Below are positions 1 to 8,348 of a DNA stretch of 50,474 nucleotides, in pieces. A program made the translations under genes and the position numbers. Each line of letters starts with the position of its first letter. The stretch's first letter is position 1. The stretch is from Tannerella sp. (GTDB lineage Bacteria > Bacteroidota > Bacteroidia > Bacteroidales > Tannerellaceae). The notes below the pieces were generated by a model, which made no database searches, was not told the origin of the DNA, and saw only the letters and a program-made list of their open reading frames with translations. The DNA is taken from contig JAIROL010000070.1 in the NCBI GenBank assembly GCA_031257565.1, positions 1 to 50,474 on the forward strand. Reading direction: 5' to 3'.

Positions 1-112
1 TATATTCAATCCTTTTCAGGAAATCCCCTCCTTCCGTATGGTCGGCATGCTGGGAAACAGCAAGCTGACTTCCTGCAAAAAATGCAATGATAAGAACAAT
101 TATTTTTTTCAT
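1..112 (-). CDS. Secreted protein, N-terminus only (runs off the window)
   Basis: Reading from the ATG at 110-112 towards the window start gives 37 residues that stay open to the edge. They begin MKKIIVLIIAFFAGSQLAVS, a typical signal peptide with a short basic N-region and a hydrophobic core, followed by QHADHTEGGDFLKRIEY. Too little is left to name a family. It lies 90 bp downstream of the M64 peptidase on the same strand, so it is probably the next gene of the same operon and is presumably exported. The 90-bp gap shows nothing else. Confidence 0.6.
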   Translation of the reverse strand, partial: MKKIIVLIIAFFAGSQLAVSQHADHTEGGDFLKRIEY

Positions 113-202
113 ATCGGAAAATTATTGTAATAGTATCCTCTTTTTACCGTATCGGATGGCGCAGGTTTCCGGCGCTCGGTGAAGCGTATCCGGACACTGA
201 GT

Positions 203-1282
203 TCATTTCACGTTATAAACCTTGTCGTATTCTAAAAATTCCTCGAAAAGCTTATCTTCCTGCGTTTTTGTAATTTGCTCTCCTCTTGCTATCTGCTCAT
301 GCGTAAGCAATTCGGCGATCGTGCGAATGCGTTTGTAAATAAGCCAGCGCGACGTAGCGTTAAAGTACATTCCCTCATAGCCGTTGCCTTCATGGTTGCC
401 CACCATGATCGACCACTGCTCGGGGCGCCAGATATCTTCACAATTGCCGAAACCTCCCTTATATAATCCTACTTCCTCGTAACCTTTACGCCCGATAAAT
501 TTTGCCCAAGGCGCTTGCGAAGCGACATTCGTGTAAGAACAATTCAGTCCCATACCCTGACTTTGCATATCTCGCAATGCCGAAACGCCGCCATAATAGC
601 CTTCGCCGAAACTTTCGCATGCGTATTCGTCGGCAAGCGAAGCAAAAGCATGTCCCACAAATTCATGCGTCATCCAGTAATAATTAACGCCTTCCGGCAC
701 GGAATAAACGCCGTATCCGCCGTTGCCGTACACGCCGAAACCGGCATATCCGCCAATCATCCCGTTGCCTATAAAAATCCACGAGCGGTCGAGGATTGCC
801 GCCAAACCCGGAATAGCTTCGCAGGTAAATACGTTTGCCGCATTAAAATCCGGCTCGCCCACGCCTGATTTAAAGAAGTTTTGCGCATTGATACCGCTTG
901 AACCCGATTCGGCAACCGCGGCATAAATTCCGAAATAATCCTTGAAATCTTTTATTATGGGAACTTTCAAAAATTGATCTGCCAAATCACGGCAGACTTT
1001 TTCATAATTTCCGCCGAGCTTGTTGTCATTCCTCGAGAATCCATCGCCTACAAATACGATTGCCAAGCCGTTCCCTTTTTTAGGCTGTCGGATCACAATA
1101 TAGTCTTTATGATTCCATTGCGTTTTGTCGGCCGGATAATCGGGGTCGGGAATCGGACTTGGATTATCGGAAGCAGTCGTATCATCCGGTTTGGGTGGTA
1201 TTTCATTTTTCTTGCAAGACGTAAAAGATTCGCCCACAAAGATCAATAATAATATTGCTACTGAAAAAATCTTACTTTTCAT
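203..1282 (-). CDS. M64-family zinc metallopeptidase lipoprotein
   Basis: 359-residue lipoprotein. A signal sequence ends in the lipobox FTSC (Cys23), followed by a Pro/Asp-rich linker to about residue 50. The metallopeptidase domain follows, with the signature HEFVGHAFASLADEY at 206-220: two His in HExxGH and a downstream Asp/Glu, as in peptidase family M64 (the family of IgA-cleaving clostridial enzymes). It therefore probably cleaves a protein or glycoprotein, anchored at the outer membrane. It is the penultimate visible gene of a minus-strand SusC/SusD operon, 17 bp beyond the end of the fucosidase remains. Seen: motif, lipobox, context. Known: M64 peptidases are zinc endopeptidases. Inferred: it trims the peptide part of a host or dietary glycoprotein. 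The real substrate is unknown. Confidence 0.88.
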   Translation of the reverse strand: MKSKIFSVAILLLIFVGESFTSCKKNEIPPKPDDTTASDNPSPIPDPDYPADKTQWNHKDYIVIRQPKKGNGLAIVFVGDGFSRNDNKLGGNYEKVCRDLADQFLKVPIIKDFKDYFGIYAAVAESGSSGINAQNFFKSGVGEPDFNAANVFTCEAIPGLAAILDRSWIFIGNGMIGGYAGFGVYGNGGYGVYSVPEGVNYYWMTHEFVGHAFASLADEYACESFGEGYYGGVSALRDMQSQGMGLNCSYTNVASQAPWAKFIGRKGYEEVGLYKGGFGNCEDIWRPEQWSIMVGNHEGNGYEGMYFNATSRWLIYKRIRTIAELLTHEQIARGEQITKTQEDKLFEEFLEYDKVYNVK

Positions 1283-1299
1283 ACGTACATTATTTATTT

Positions 1300-1781
1300 T
1301 TACTTCAAAAACAATTCAATAACAGGAACTTCCGCGTCGGGCCGTTCCACCGGCAGCGAAAGCGCCACATCATTTGCGCCGGAAGTCTCGCTTATGCTGC
1401 TTTCTGCTTCCGTTTGCGTCCGGTAACGGGGACCAGTTTCATAATTCCTTCGGAATCCTACTCTTTATGTCATTTTTCGTCATAGGAAAAATCAAGAAAC
1501 AGTTCGTCTATTTGTCCGTACATGGTAAGCAACTCTGTGAGCTGGTCCTTCATATATTGCCGGTATTTCCTTATATCGCGCGACTTATTTGCCGTATTCA
1601 TCGCAGCTAAATCTGCTTCAAAGTAGCTTTTACCCGGTAAACCCGGACATTCGGGATGTATCGGGTCATACGGGAAATCGTGATGCTTCGTTGTAATCAC
1701 CACATACTTAAAACCGGCTTCTGCGGCTTTTTTCGCCCACTCTTGCGGATCTGTTTTACGTACAACATAATAATTTATTTC
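1300..1781 (-). pseudogene. Decayed alpha-L-fucosidase (GH29-like), two fragments
   Basis: Two pieces of one glycosidase remain. The first (about 1781-1470) reads NYYVVRKTDPQEWAKKA, then GFKYVVITTKHHD, then YRQYMKDQLTELLTMYG and IDELFLDFSY; KHHD and the 'ELLTNYG.ID..FD' stretch are typical of GH29 alpha-L-fucosidases. A stop follows. The second piece (about 1464-1300) is in another frame, reads LSLPVERPDAEVPVIELFLK and ends at TAA; it resembles a GH29 C-terminus. The N-terminal third, the segment after KHHD and most of the C-terminal half are missing, and no start codon with a signal peptide is left. The 5' edge overlaps the stop of the DUF1735/LamG-like gene. A full gene would have removed terminal fucose from a glycan. 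Family assignment is from remembered motifs, not a search. Confidence 0.68.
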
Positions 1782-3034
1782 ACTTTTCCCAAGACTTCCG
1801 CATGATCGGCTTGCAGCTCAAAATCGTATATGTGCACTTCGGCGAAGTCAATTGCATTGTCATAGTCGGTACCGTCGCCGCCTATAAGCGCCGAAACCGG
1901 ATCGAGACTAAGAAATCCATCGACAGTAAATGCATCCGGAGAAACCACTCTCCCATTATTCGCCAGGCTACCATCTAAATAGAAACTGCAAACATGATCG
2001 GCCAATGAAACCGCTACGATAACTCTGTGCCACTCTCCGGCTTTATAGGTCTCGCTACCGGTCCAGGTGTTCCAATCTATCGGGTCATAGAATCTTGTTT
2101 CCTGATTAAAGCCGAACTGACCTTGAACTGTCCACACGTCAGCTTCATTACCATTATTGATATCCGTCTGATAGAGTGAAACCCATGTATCATAAGACTC
2201 CGCGTTAACCCGAAAATCGATAAGAATCGAATATTCGTTCACCCTGTTGCCTCCCCCGTTAGCGCCAATATTATGATCGGCGCGCAGGTGCGAACCCAGT
2301 GGCTTGGTTACGGCCTTATTCGCAGCGCTCGGTCCATTAATAGGCGTAACTTCCGTGAATGTGTACGTAAGGTCGTTGCGTCCCAGATAACCCTCCATCG
2401 AGCCATACCCGAAAGCCATGTCTCTACCTGCGCTTGCCTTTTGTGGAAGCTGACTGTCGTCGAACGTCCATTTCCCCTTTAAGTGTCCTTCCAGTTCGGC
2501 AAGCAGGAGTTGAGTATCCAGACGCCTGTTGACTATCACGTACGCTGTGGTATAATTCTCGTTTATGGGCAAAGCGCCTTCCACATTAGTCATCTGTACG
2601 GGAAGCAGATAAGATTCGTTCGATTCCAACAGCCCGTTATCGTTGATACGTACAGAAAACGCAGGAGAAGCGAAGCTATTGGCAGGAATAGTCGCCGTAG
2701 TTTCAAGCAGTGTCGCCACACCCGCAGGAAGCGCTTTATATTTAGTATCATTGCTTGTATTATAAGCGTCTACAAGAGAAGCGCTACCAAGCGCAAAAGT
2801 AGCCGTTATCTCGCCTGCGGGAGTCTGAGTACCGCCATACCGCGCGCCGGCAATCGCAATAGTCGTATCGCAAATACCGTACAGGTTTAACGTTCTGGCG
2901 GCATTGCGCGCCGGAACAAAGTACACCTTCATGTTATCCGTGTAATCCACTTTAGGAGTGTTCCAGTCATCGCAAGCGTAAAAACCGCCCAACATGGCAA
3001 CGGCCAACATTCCCTTAAAAATTTTAGTTTTCAT
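1775..3034 (-). CDS. DUF1735 / LamG-like surface lipoprotein
   Basis: 419-residue lipoprotein with a signal peptide and lipobox ending at Cys21 (GGFYAC). Residues about 35-170 look like a DUF1735 domain (KVYFVPA near the start; LLESNESYLLPVQ and TTAYVIVNR near the end). Residues about 190-415 look like a concanavalin A/LamG-type jelly roll (LKGKWTFDDS, the Trp/Gly-rich middle, WHRVIVAVS, CSFYLDGS, IDFAEVHIYDFEL). DUF1735 proteins in SusE-like positions after SusC/SusD usually bind glycan at the cell surface. It lies 50 bp downstream of the second SusD and immediately before the fucosidase remnant. Inferred role: surface glycan-binding protein of this locus. No catalytic residues are recognisable. 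Confidence 0.8.
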   Translation of the reverse strand: MKTKIFKGMLAVAMLGGFYACDDWNTPKVDYTDNMKVYFVPARNAARTLNLYGICDTTIAIAGARYGGTQTPAGEITATFALGSASLVDAYNTSNDTKYKALPAGVATLLETTATIPANSFASPAFSVRINDNGLLESNESYLLPVQMTNVEGALPINENYTTAYVIVNRRLDTQLLLAELEGHLKGKWTFDDSQLPQKASAGRDMAFGYGSMEGYLGRNDLTYTFTEVTPINGPSAANKAVTKPLGSHLRADHNIGANGGGNRVNEYSILIDFRVNAESYDTWVSLYQTDINNGNEADVWTVQGQFGFNQETRFYDPIDWNTWTGSETYKAGEWHRVIVAVSLADHVCSFYLDGSLANNGRVVSPDAFTVDGFLSLDPVSALIGGDGTDYDNAIDFAEVHIYDFELQADHAEVLGKVK

Positions 3035-3084
3035 GCATCGATAAATTTAATTAATATTTTCATAAATCCGTTTCAGAAAGCGCG

Positions 3085-5385
3085 TTACCATAGCGGATTC
3101 TGCCACTCTTTCCCGGTAAGAGCATTCATCTTGGTAACCTCGGACTGCGCTATCGGAAACATCAGAAACTTATCCGTATTACAATAGCGCGTTCTCAGTT
3201 TTTTCCGGGTATATACAAAGGACCCGTCAGTTTCTTTCGTGATTTCCATGCCTGTGACAAAGCCATCCGTTTCGCCGAGAATCTTCCAGCGGCGCACGTC
3301 AAAGAAACGTTGTTCCTCGAAAGCCATTTCAATCCGGCGTTCGTTGCGATAGCGTTTTTCAAAAGCCTCTTTCGTCATACCGGCAGGAAGATCGGGCATT
3401 CCCGCACGATTACGGATTTTGTTCACCGCTTCGCGGGCAGTCATTCCGCTTACGGCCCCATCCGGTCCTGCGGCATTGTAGGCCGCCTCGGCAAAATTGA
3501 GATACAATTCCGCCAGACGGAACATCTTCATATAGCCGTCGCCCGTCACATCTACGCTGGAACGGTGATTATTGTACTTGCGCAGGTAATAGCCGGTACG
3601 GGTATAACGCTGGTCGTTGCTGCGCATCTCGCAGTTGCCGCCGACATAGGTATCTACGGTAGGCACGGAAACATCGGAGGGAGGAACACATTCTACCCTC
3701 AGGTTACGTATGGTTATTTCATAGTCTGAAACGCCTCCTGTCGGATCGAAGCGCAAAAAGTGGGGACCGTCTGCGTTCGTACCCCAACCCCAGTCATCTA
3801 TCGGGAGTTTGTCGCCTAAAGCCGGCTTATCCAGGTCATACTCAAATGTCGTCCAGTCATCCGCCTGGGGAATGAGATTATTGTCCGTTTGTACGCCACC
3901 CCATACGGGACCACTTTTGAAACCAAAGAAAATTTGCGCATCAGGTACTTCTTTATTACTCTTATACTCAAATACGATCTTATACGGACTCGCATTCAGC
4001 GGAAGGTAGTCTTCAAGTACGCTGGTAAATATCCATGGGTCAGCAGTTCCGTCGGCAATAAACATCGTGGAACTTCCGTCATCGTTATGCGTTAACTCTA
4101 TTGCATTCATTGCATCAAGTGCGCGATTGGAAAAATTCATCGCGTATGCAACCGTTTGGCCTGCAGCAGTCAGTGTACGCGGCGCCTCATTATAATAAAT
4201 ACTTGCATAAAAACGCGGGTCGCGGTTGGCATACGGATTGGTACTGCTATAAGTCCGGTTAGCCGGATTGTAGTTAGGCGCCAGATGGTCGGCGTCGTTA
4301 TACGGTTTGTCCGGATCCAGAACCGGCTGTCCGTCGATGGTTTCATAGGCGTCCACCAATTCCTGGGAAGGACAAGTACCCGCGCTCTCCGCGCCCGTCC
4401 ACATGGGCGTTCCCGAATACCGCCAAACGCTCAGCTGATAAGAAGATTCATAAATGGTTTCCTTATCGGATTGGCGGCTCGGATCGGAACGCTGGATAAA
4501 ATAGTAAGCATACGGATTCTGAGCGATATTTCCGCCTACCGGCGTATCGTACAACTTAAACCCGTGCGCCAGGCAGGCGTCAAGCGCCGCTTTCGTAATT
4601 TCGGCCGCTTTTGCCCATGTATATTTTCCGCTGTTCGAGGGGTTCCATAGCGGGCTTGCGGCATATAAGGCGGCTTCCGATTTCACAGCCTGCGCGAAAG
4701 CGCGGGAAATCTGTCCGCGATCCGAATCCGTCAACGCCCATCTGAACCCGACAGGCTGTCCTTCGCTTTCAGGAGTAGCCAGCGCCAGATCGCATTCTCC
4801 AATAATATAATCAGTCACCTCCTCTATCGAGGCCCGTTCAGCCTGTGAATAGTCGTATGTTATATCCATCTCTTCCGCAGCATCCATGATAGGCGTTCCG
4901 CCATACCGTTTCATCAGTTGCAGATAAGCATATGCGCGTACCATCCTTACCTGTGCTTTCCAGCCGTTCTTCTCTATTTCATTGAATCCATAAGTCGCCA
5001 GCGCCGGATCGTCTATACTTTGCAAAAAAGTATTGCAGCGCCTGATCGTGACATATAAAGTAGCCCATGGATCAGAATAACTCGTTATCGGATTGAAAAG
5101 CGGCGTCACACTGCCTGCGTACCAATACGATACGGGCGTACTCAATATATCGCCTGCATCCTGCGCTTCGTCGGAAAACGACGACAGGAAAGTAGAGCCG
5201 TAAGTCGTACCCATCTGGGGCACGCTTGCAAGACAATTCCGAAAGTAAGTACTCGTTTTCCCGTAGTTGGAGAAAATACTGTTCAACGTATCGCGTCCGT
5301 CCGACTTCATTTCAAGGTCGGTACAAGCGCCGGCTCCAAGCAGTAACGCAAGCGTTAACATTATTTTTATATACTTGGTTATCAT
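3085..5385 (-). CDS. SusD-like lipoprotein with an inserted CBM-like domain
   Basis: 766 residues against roughly 500-620 for the other SusD proteins here. Lipobox GAGAC gives Cys21. The alpha-helical SusD/RagB core is recognisable from CNTFLQSID, AQVRMVRAYAYLQLMKRYGG and EAALYAASPLWNP, through QELVDAYETIDGQPV and ANRDPRFYASI, to the C-terminal TGYYLRK, RLAELYLNFAEAAYNA and RNERRIEMAFEEQRFFDVRRW. Between residues about 405 and 575 sits an extra segment rich in beta strand (DPWIFTSVLEDYLPL, YKIVFEYKS, IFFGF, DDWTTFEYDL, HFLRFDP, YEITIRNLRVE), which resembles a galactose-binding/CBM-like jelly roll. SusD proteins capture glycan and close over SusC. The insert probably adds a binding site facing outward. 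The gene ends 50 bp before the DUF1735 protein and starts 22 bp after its SusC partner. Confidence 0.9.
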   Translation of the reverse strand: MITKYIKIMLTLALLLGAGACTDLEMKSDGRDTLNSIFSNYGKTSTYFRNCLASVPQMGTTYGSTFLSSFSDEAQDAGDILSTPVSYWYAGSVTPLFNPITSYSDPWATLYVTIRRCNTFLQSIDDPALATYGFNEIEKNGWKAQVRMVRAYAYLQLMKRYGGTPIMDAAEEMDITYDYSQAERASIEEVTDYIIGECDLALATPESEGQPVGFRWALTDSDRGQISRAFAQAVKSEAALYAASPLWNPSNSGKYTWAKAAEITKAALDACLAHGFKLYDTPVGGNIAQNPYAYYFIQRSDPSRQSDKETIYESSYQLSVWRYSGTPMWTGAESAGTCPSQELVDAYETIDGQPVLDPDKPYNDADHLAPNYNPANRTYSSTNPYANRDPRFYASIYYNEAPRTLTAAGQTVAYAMNFSNRALDAMNAIELTHNDDGSSTMFIADGTADPWIFTSVLEDYLPLNASPYKIVFEYKSNKEVPDAQIFFGFKSGPVWGGVQTDNNLIPQADDWTTFEYDLDKPALGDKLPIDDWGWGTNADGPHFLRFDPTGGVSDYEITIRNLRVECVPPSDVSVPTVDTYVGGNCEMRSNDQRYTRTGYYLRKYNNHRSSVDVTGDGYMKMFRLAELYLNFAEAAYNAAGPDGAVSGMTAREAVNKIRNRAGMPDLPAGMTKEAFEKRYRNERRIEMAFEEQRFFDVRRWKILGETDGFVTGMEITKETDGSFVYTRKKLRTRYCNTDKFLMFPIAQSEVTKMNALTGKEWQNPLW

Positions 5386-5407
5386 ATTATTATATGTTTA
5401 ATTATCA

Positions 5408-8305
5408 TTAAAATTTAATATTCAAAGCAATATTGTAGACTCTGAATGGCTGAAAAGTTGTCAAAGAACCTGTTTCCGGATCAACATATTTGGAAGGCAT
5501 CTTATCGAAAGTCAACAGGTTCTGCGCATTGAAAGCTACGCGCACGGATTTTGCCGAAATAAGATTTGAAAGGGATACAGGCAATGTATACGCAAGCTCC
5601 AGATTACGCAAACGCAGATACGAATTGTTTACGAGAAAGAAATCATTTGCAACGCCGTTACTCGCGGATGCGGTCGCATACGAAAGCGCGGGATAACCGA
5701 TCTTTTCACCGGCGGCATAACGCTCGGCTGTCCATGCATTCTGTTCAAAATCCGTATATATACCCGGATATACATACTCGTTGCCGATACGCCAGGTACT
5801 CGATTTTGCAGTTCCCTGAAACAACAGATTTACTTCAAAGTTCTTATAATCTAAACCGAATGTGAAATTATAATTTATCCGGGGTATCGCAGCATGGCCT
5901 ATAGGCGCGTAATCCTTATCGTCGATCAATCCGTCGCCGCTGATATCCTGATACATGAAATCTCCCAGACGAGGCTGTGATCCGAACTTATACATAGCCG
6001 TTGCTTTCGCCAGTTCTTCAGCGGTATTGATATATCCGTTGCCGTTACTCTTATCGATCAGATAACCAAATTGTTGTCCGACAGAAAATCCTTCGGTCAG
6101 ATATTGGTAGGCGTATCCTTCTCCACGAGCCGCTTCGTTGGCCGAAATCACTTTATTTTTGTTATATGCCAGCCCGATGCCTGCCAGCGCCTGCAAGTCT
6201 TTGCCAAGTCGCTTATTGTACAGTACCGAAGCCTCAAAACCGTGGTTCGTCATTACGCCCTTGTTCAGTTTAGGATAATTATCGAGCTTTATACCCGAGA
6301 ACAAAGGAGCTTCTCCCGCGCCGCTAATAAGCATATTATCGGTGCGATGACTGAAATAATCGAAATGTACGGTAAGCATATCCCGTAAACCGAGGTCGAA
6401 TCCATAGTTCTGCTTTTTGATTGTTTCGGCGGTCAGGTCGGGGTTTCCTTTCAGACCTTCTTCACCTCTGGAATTATAATAATCCATGTACATGAAGCGT
6501 GTATTGCCCAGCTGGTCATTGGCATTCACTCCATAAGAGGCGCGGAGTTTCAAACAGGTCAGAACGGCATTGCCTTTCAGGAAATCTTCATCCGATGCGA
6601 TCCATGAAGCTGATATTCCCGGCGTAAAAACATAGCGGTGTCCGGGACCAAACTGTTCCGAGCCTGTATAGCCCAAATCGCCCTTGATAAAATACCTGTT
6701 TTTGAAGCCGTAAGTCATAGAAGCTCCGTAGTTCTGGCGATAATACGGCAATACGTTGGCTGCATAAATTTCCCAGTCGGCTCCCCAACCAATATAAAAC
6801 TCTTCCGGAGTTTCCTGCTGCATATACGAAGCATAAGCCAGAGCCTTGAAATAATGATCGTCAAAACGCTGTTCATAATCCAAATTGGCGTACAGGTTCA
6901 GATTGTACTCAAACTCCGAACTTTTTACCGGCGGATATGACAGCGGGGTATTTTCATCCGTTCCGTTCTGGGTAAAGTTCAACGCGCCGTAAGCGTTCTG
7001 AATGTATGTCGCGAACGTTTGGCTATTAATTGTCGTCTGAGCCGAACGACTTTGGTAAGCCATATTTCCGGAGAGCGACAGTCCTTTGGTAATAAAGTCC
7101 ATATCCAGTTTCAGTCCGGCCTGCGACATAATGCAGGTGGTCAATATCTGGTTGTATCCGGAACGGTTCAGCAGGCCGTAAGTAGGATCGTATGCCCCTT
7201 CCGAAGTCGTCACGACCTCATTCGGATATTGCGAATCCTGAGGCGTGACAGGTCCGTACATCGTAGGCGGAAATCTGAACAGACTGCTATAAATATAACT
7301 ATTATTATCACCTAAAATATTACCTGCCCGTTTGTCCAAGTCCACATTACCGCTTATCCGCAGGTAGCCCATCAGCCGGTTGCTAAACGCGATATCAATG
7401 TTTGAGCGGAAGTTCAGGCTGTGTACGCCGGGAGTGGGATCGTAATCGCGTCCGGCTACATTCTTGTCGATATTGAATGTAGAACCCTGATGCATATAGT
7501 TCAAATTGGTAAAATAATGAAGGTTTTTGTTTCCCCCCGCAATATTGAGGCCTGCCCGTTGCATCACGGCATACTTACGCATATACGTATTGTACCAGTC
7601 ATTGTCGGGATACAAATCCGTATTTCCAGAAGTGAATCCGTTCACTGCATTCGGACCGAACGGAACAGACAGACCATCATTCATGGCAGCCTGATTCCGC
7701 ATAACGACATACTCGGCGGCGCCGGCTAACTTCGGGCGTTTCGTCATCTGCTGGAAGGCCTGGCCGGCATATACTTCAATGTTCCTTTTACCGTCGAAAC
7801 CGCGTTTCGTCGTGATAATTATAGCGCCGCCGGCCCCTTCCATACCATACAGGGCAGTGGAAGCTCCGTCTTTCAGGATAGATATGTTTTCTATTTCCTG
7901 AGGCGCCAGATAATCCCAGTATGAAGTGGGCGTTATCACGCCGTCAATAACTATCAATGGAGTGGTACCGTTGACCGTAGAGACGCCGCGTATCAGTTTC
8001 AGAGCAGAAGCATTAGCGAGTTCCGAAGTTGATTCTATCGTTTGTAATCCTGCAAAACGTCCCGGGAATGTGAGTGAAAGCTCGGCGACAGGCGTCTTTT
8101 CAAAGACCTTTCCCGAAAGCGTTTCCACCGCGCCGGTCAGGGTATTTTCAGGTTGCGAAAAATAGCCCTGACTGATTCTTTTTTCCAACTTTGACGTCAC
8201 GGTATCCACCGCAACATCCGTCTTGACGTCTGGTTGTTGCGCATCAATAGCTACGCCGGCGTATAAGATGCATGCTATTGATAGATAATATTTTATCTGA
8301 TTCAT
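5408..8305 (-). CDS. SusC-like TonB-dependent transporter lacking the N-terminal extension
   Basis: 965 residues from the ATG at 8303-8305, which begins a normal signal peptide (MNQIKYYLSIACILYAGVAI). An upstream in-frame TTG at 8321-8323 would add six residues and is less likely. It is an outer-membrane beta-barrel that with its SusD (next gene) imports oligosaccharides. The plug is clear: ALKLIRGVST, PLIVIDGVITP, IENISILKDGASTALYG, GGAIIITTKRG. The C-terminus ends in aromatic Phe (IALNIKF). Unusually, no carboxypeptidase-regulatory-like beta-sandwich and no STN domain precede the plug. The usual TonB-box run (EVVVVGYG in its paralogues) is absent; only about 25 residues separate the signal peptide from ISQGYFSQPENTLTGAVETLSG. 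Confidence 0.9.
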   Translation of the reverse strand: MNQIKYYLSIACILYAGVAIDAQQPDVKTDVAVDTVTSKLEKRISQGYFSQPENTLTGAVETLSGKVFEKTPVAELSLTFPGRFAGLQTIESTSELANASALKLIRGVSTVNGTTPLIVIDGVITPTSYWDYLAPQEIENISILKDGASTALYGMEGAGGAIIITTKRGFDGKRNIEVYAGQAFQQMTKRPKLAGAAEYVVMRNQAAMNDGLSVPFGPNAVNGFTSGNTDLYPDNDWYNTYMRKYAVMQRAGLNIAGGNKNLHYFTNLNYMHQGSTFNIDKNVAGRDYDPTPGVHSLNFRSNIDIAFSNRLMGYLRISGNVDLDKRAGNILGDNNSYIYSSLFRFPPTMYGPVTPQDSQYPNEVVTTSEGAYDPTYGLLNRSGYNQILTTCIMSQAGLKLDMDFITKGLSLSGNMAYQSRSAQTTINSQTFATYIQNAYGALNFTQNGTDENTPLSYPPVKSSEFEYNLNLYANLDYEQRFDDHYFKALAYASYMQQETPEEFYIGWGADWEIYAANVLPYYRQNYGASMTYGFKNRYFIKGDLGYTGSEQFGPGHRYVFTPGISASWIASDEDFLKGNAVLTCLKLRASYGVNANDQLGNTRFMYMDYYNSRGEEGLKGNPDLTAETIKKQNYGFDLGLRDMLTVHFDYFSHRTDNMLISGAGEAPLFSGIKLDNYPKLNKGVMTNHGFEASVLYNKRLGKDLQALAGIGLAYNKNKVISANEAARGEGYAYQYLTEGFSVGQQFGYLIDKSNGNGYINTAEELAKATAMYKFGSQPRLGDFMYQDISGDGLIDDKDYAPIGHAAIPRINYNFTFGLDYKNFEVNLLFQGTAKSSTWRIGNEYVYPGIYTDFEQNAWTAERYAAGEKIGYPALSYATASASNGVANDFFLVNNSYLRLRNLELAYTLPVSLSNLISAKSVRVAFNAQNLLTFDKMPSKYVDPETGSLTTFQPFRVYNIALNIKF

Positions 8306-8348
8306 ATATTCTAAATGTTTCAATATTTATAATCGGTATAAACACACA

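Noticed and set aside
8306..8323. TTG start for the second SusC
   Set aside because: It adds six residues before a normal signal peptide that already has its own ATG.
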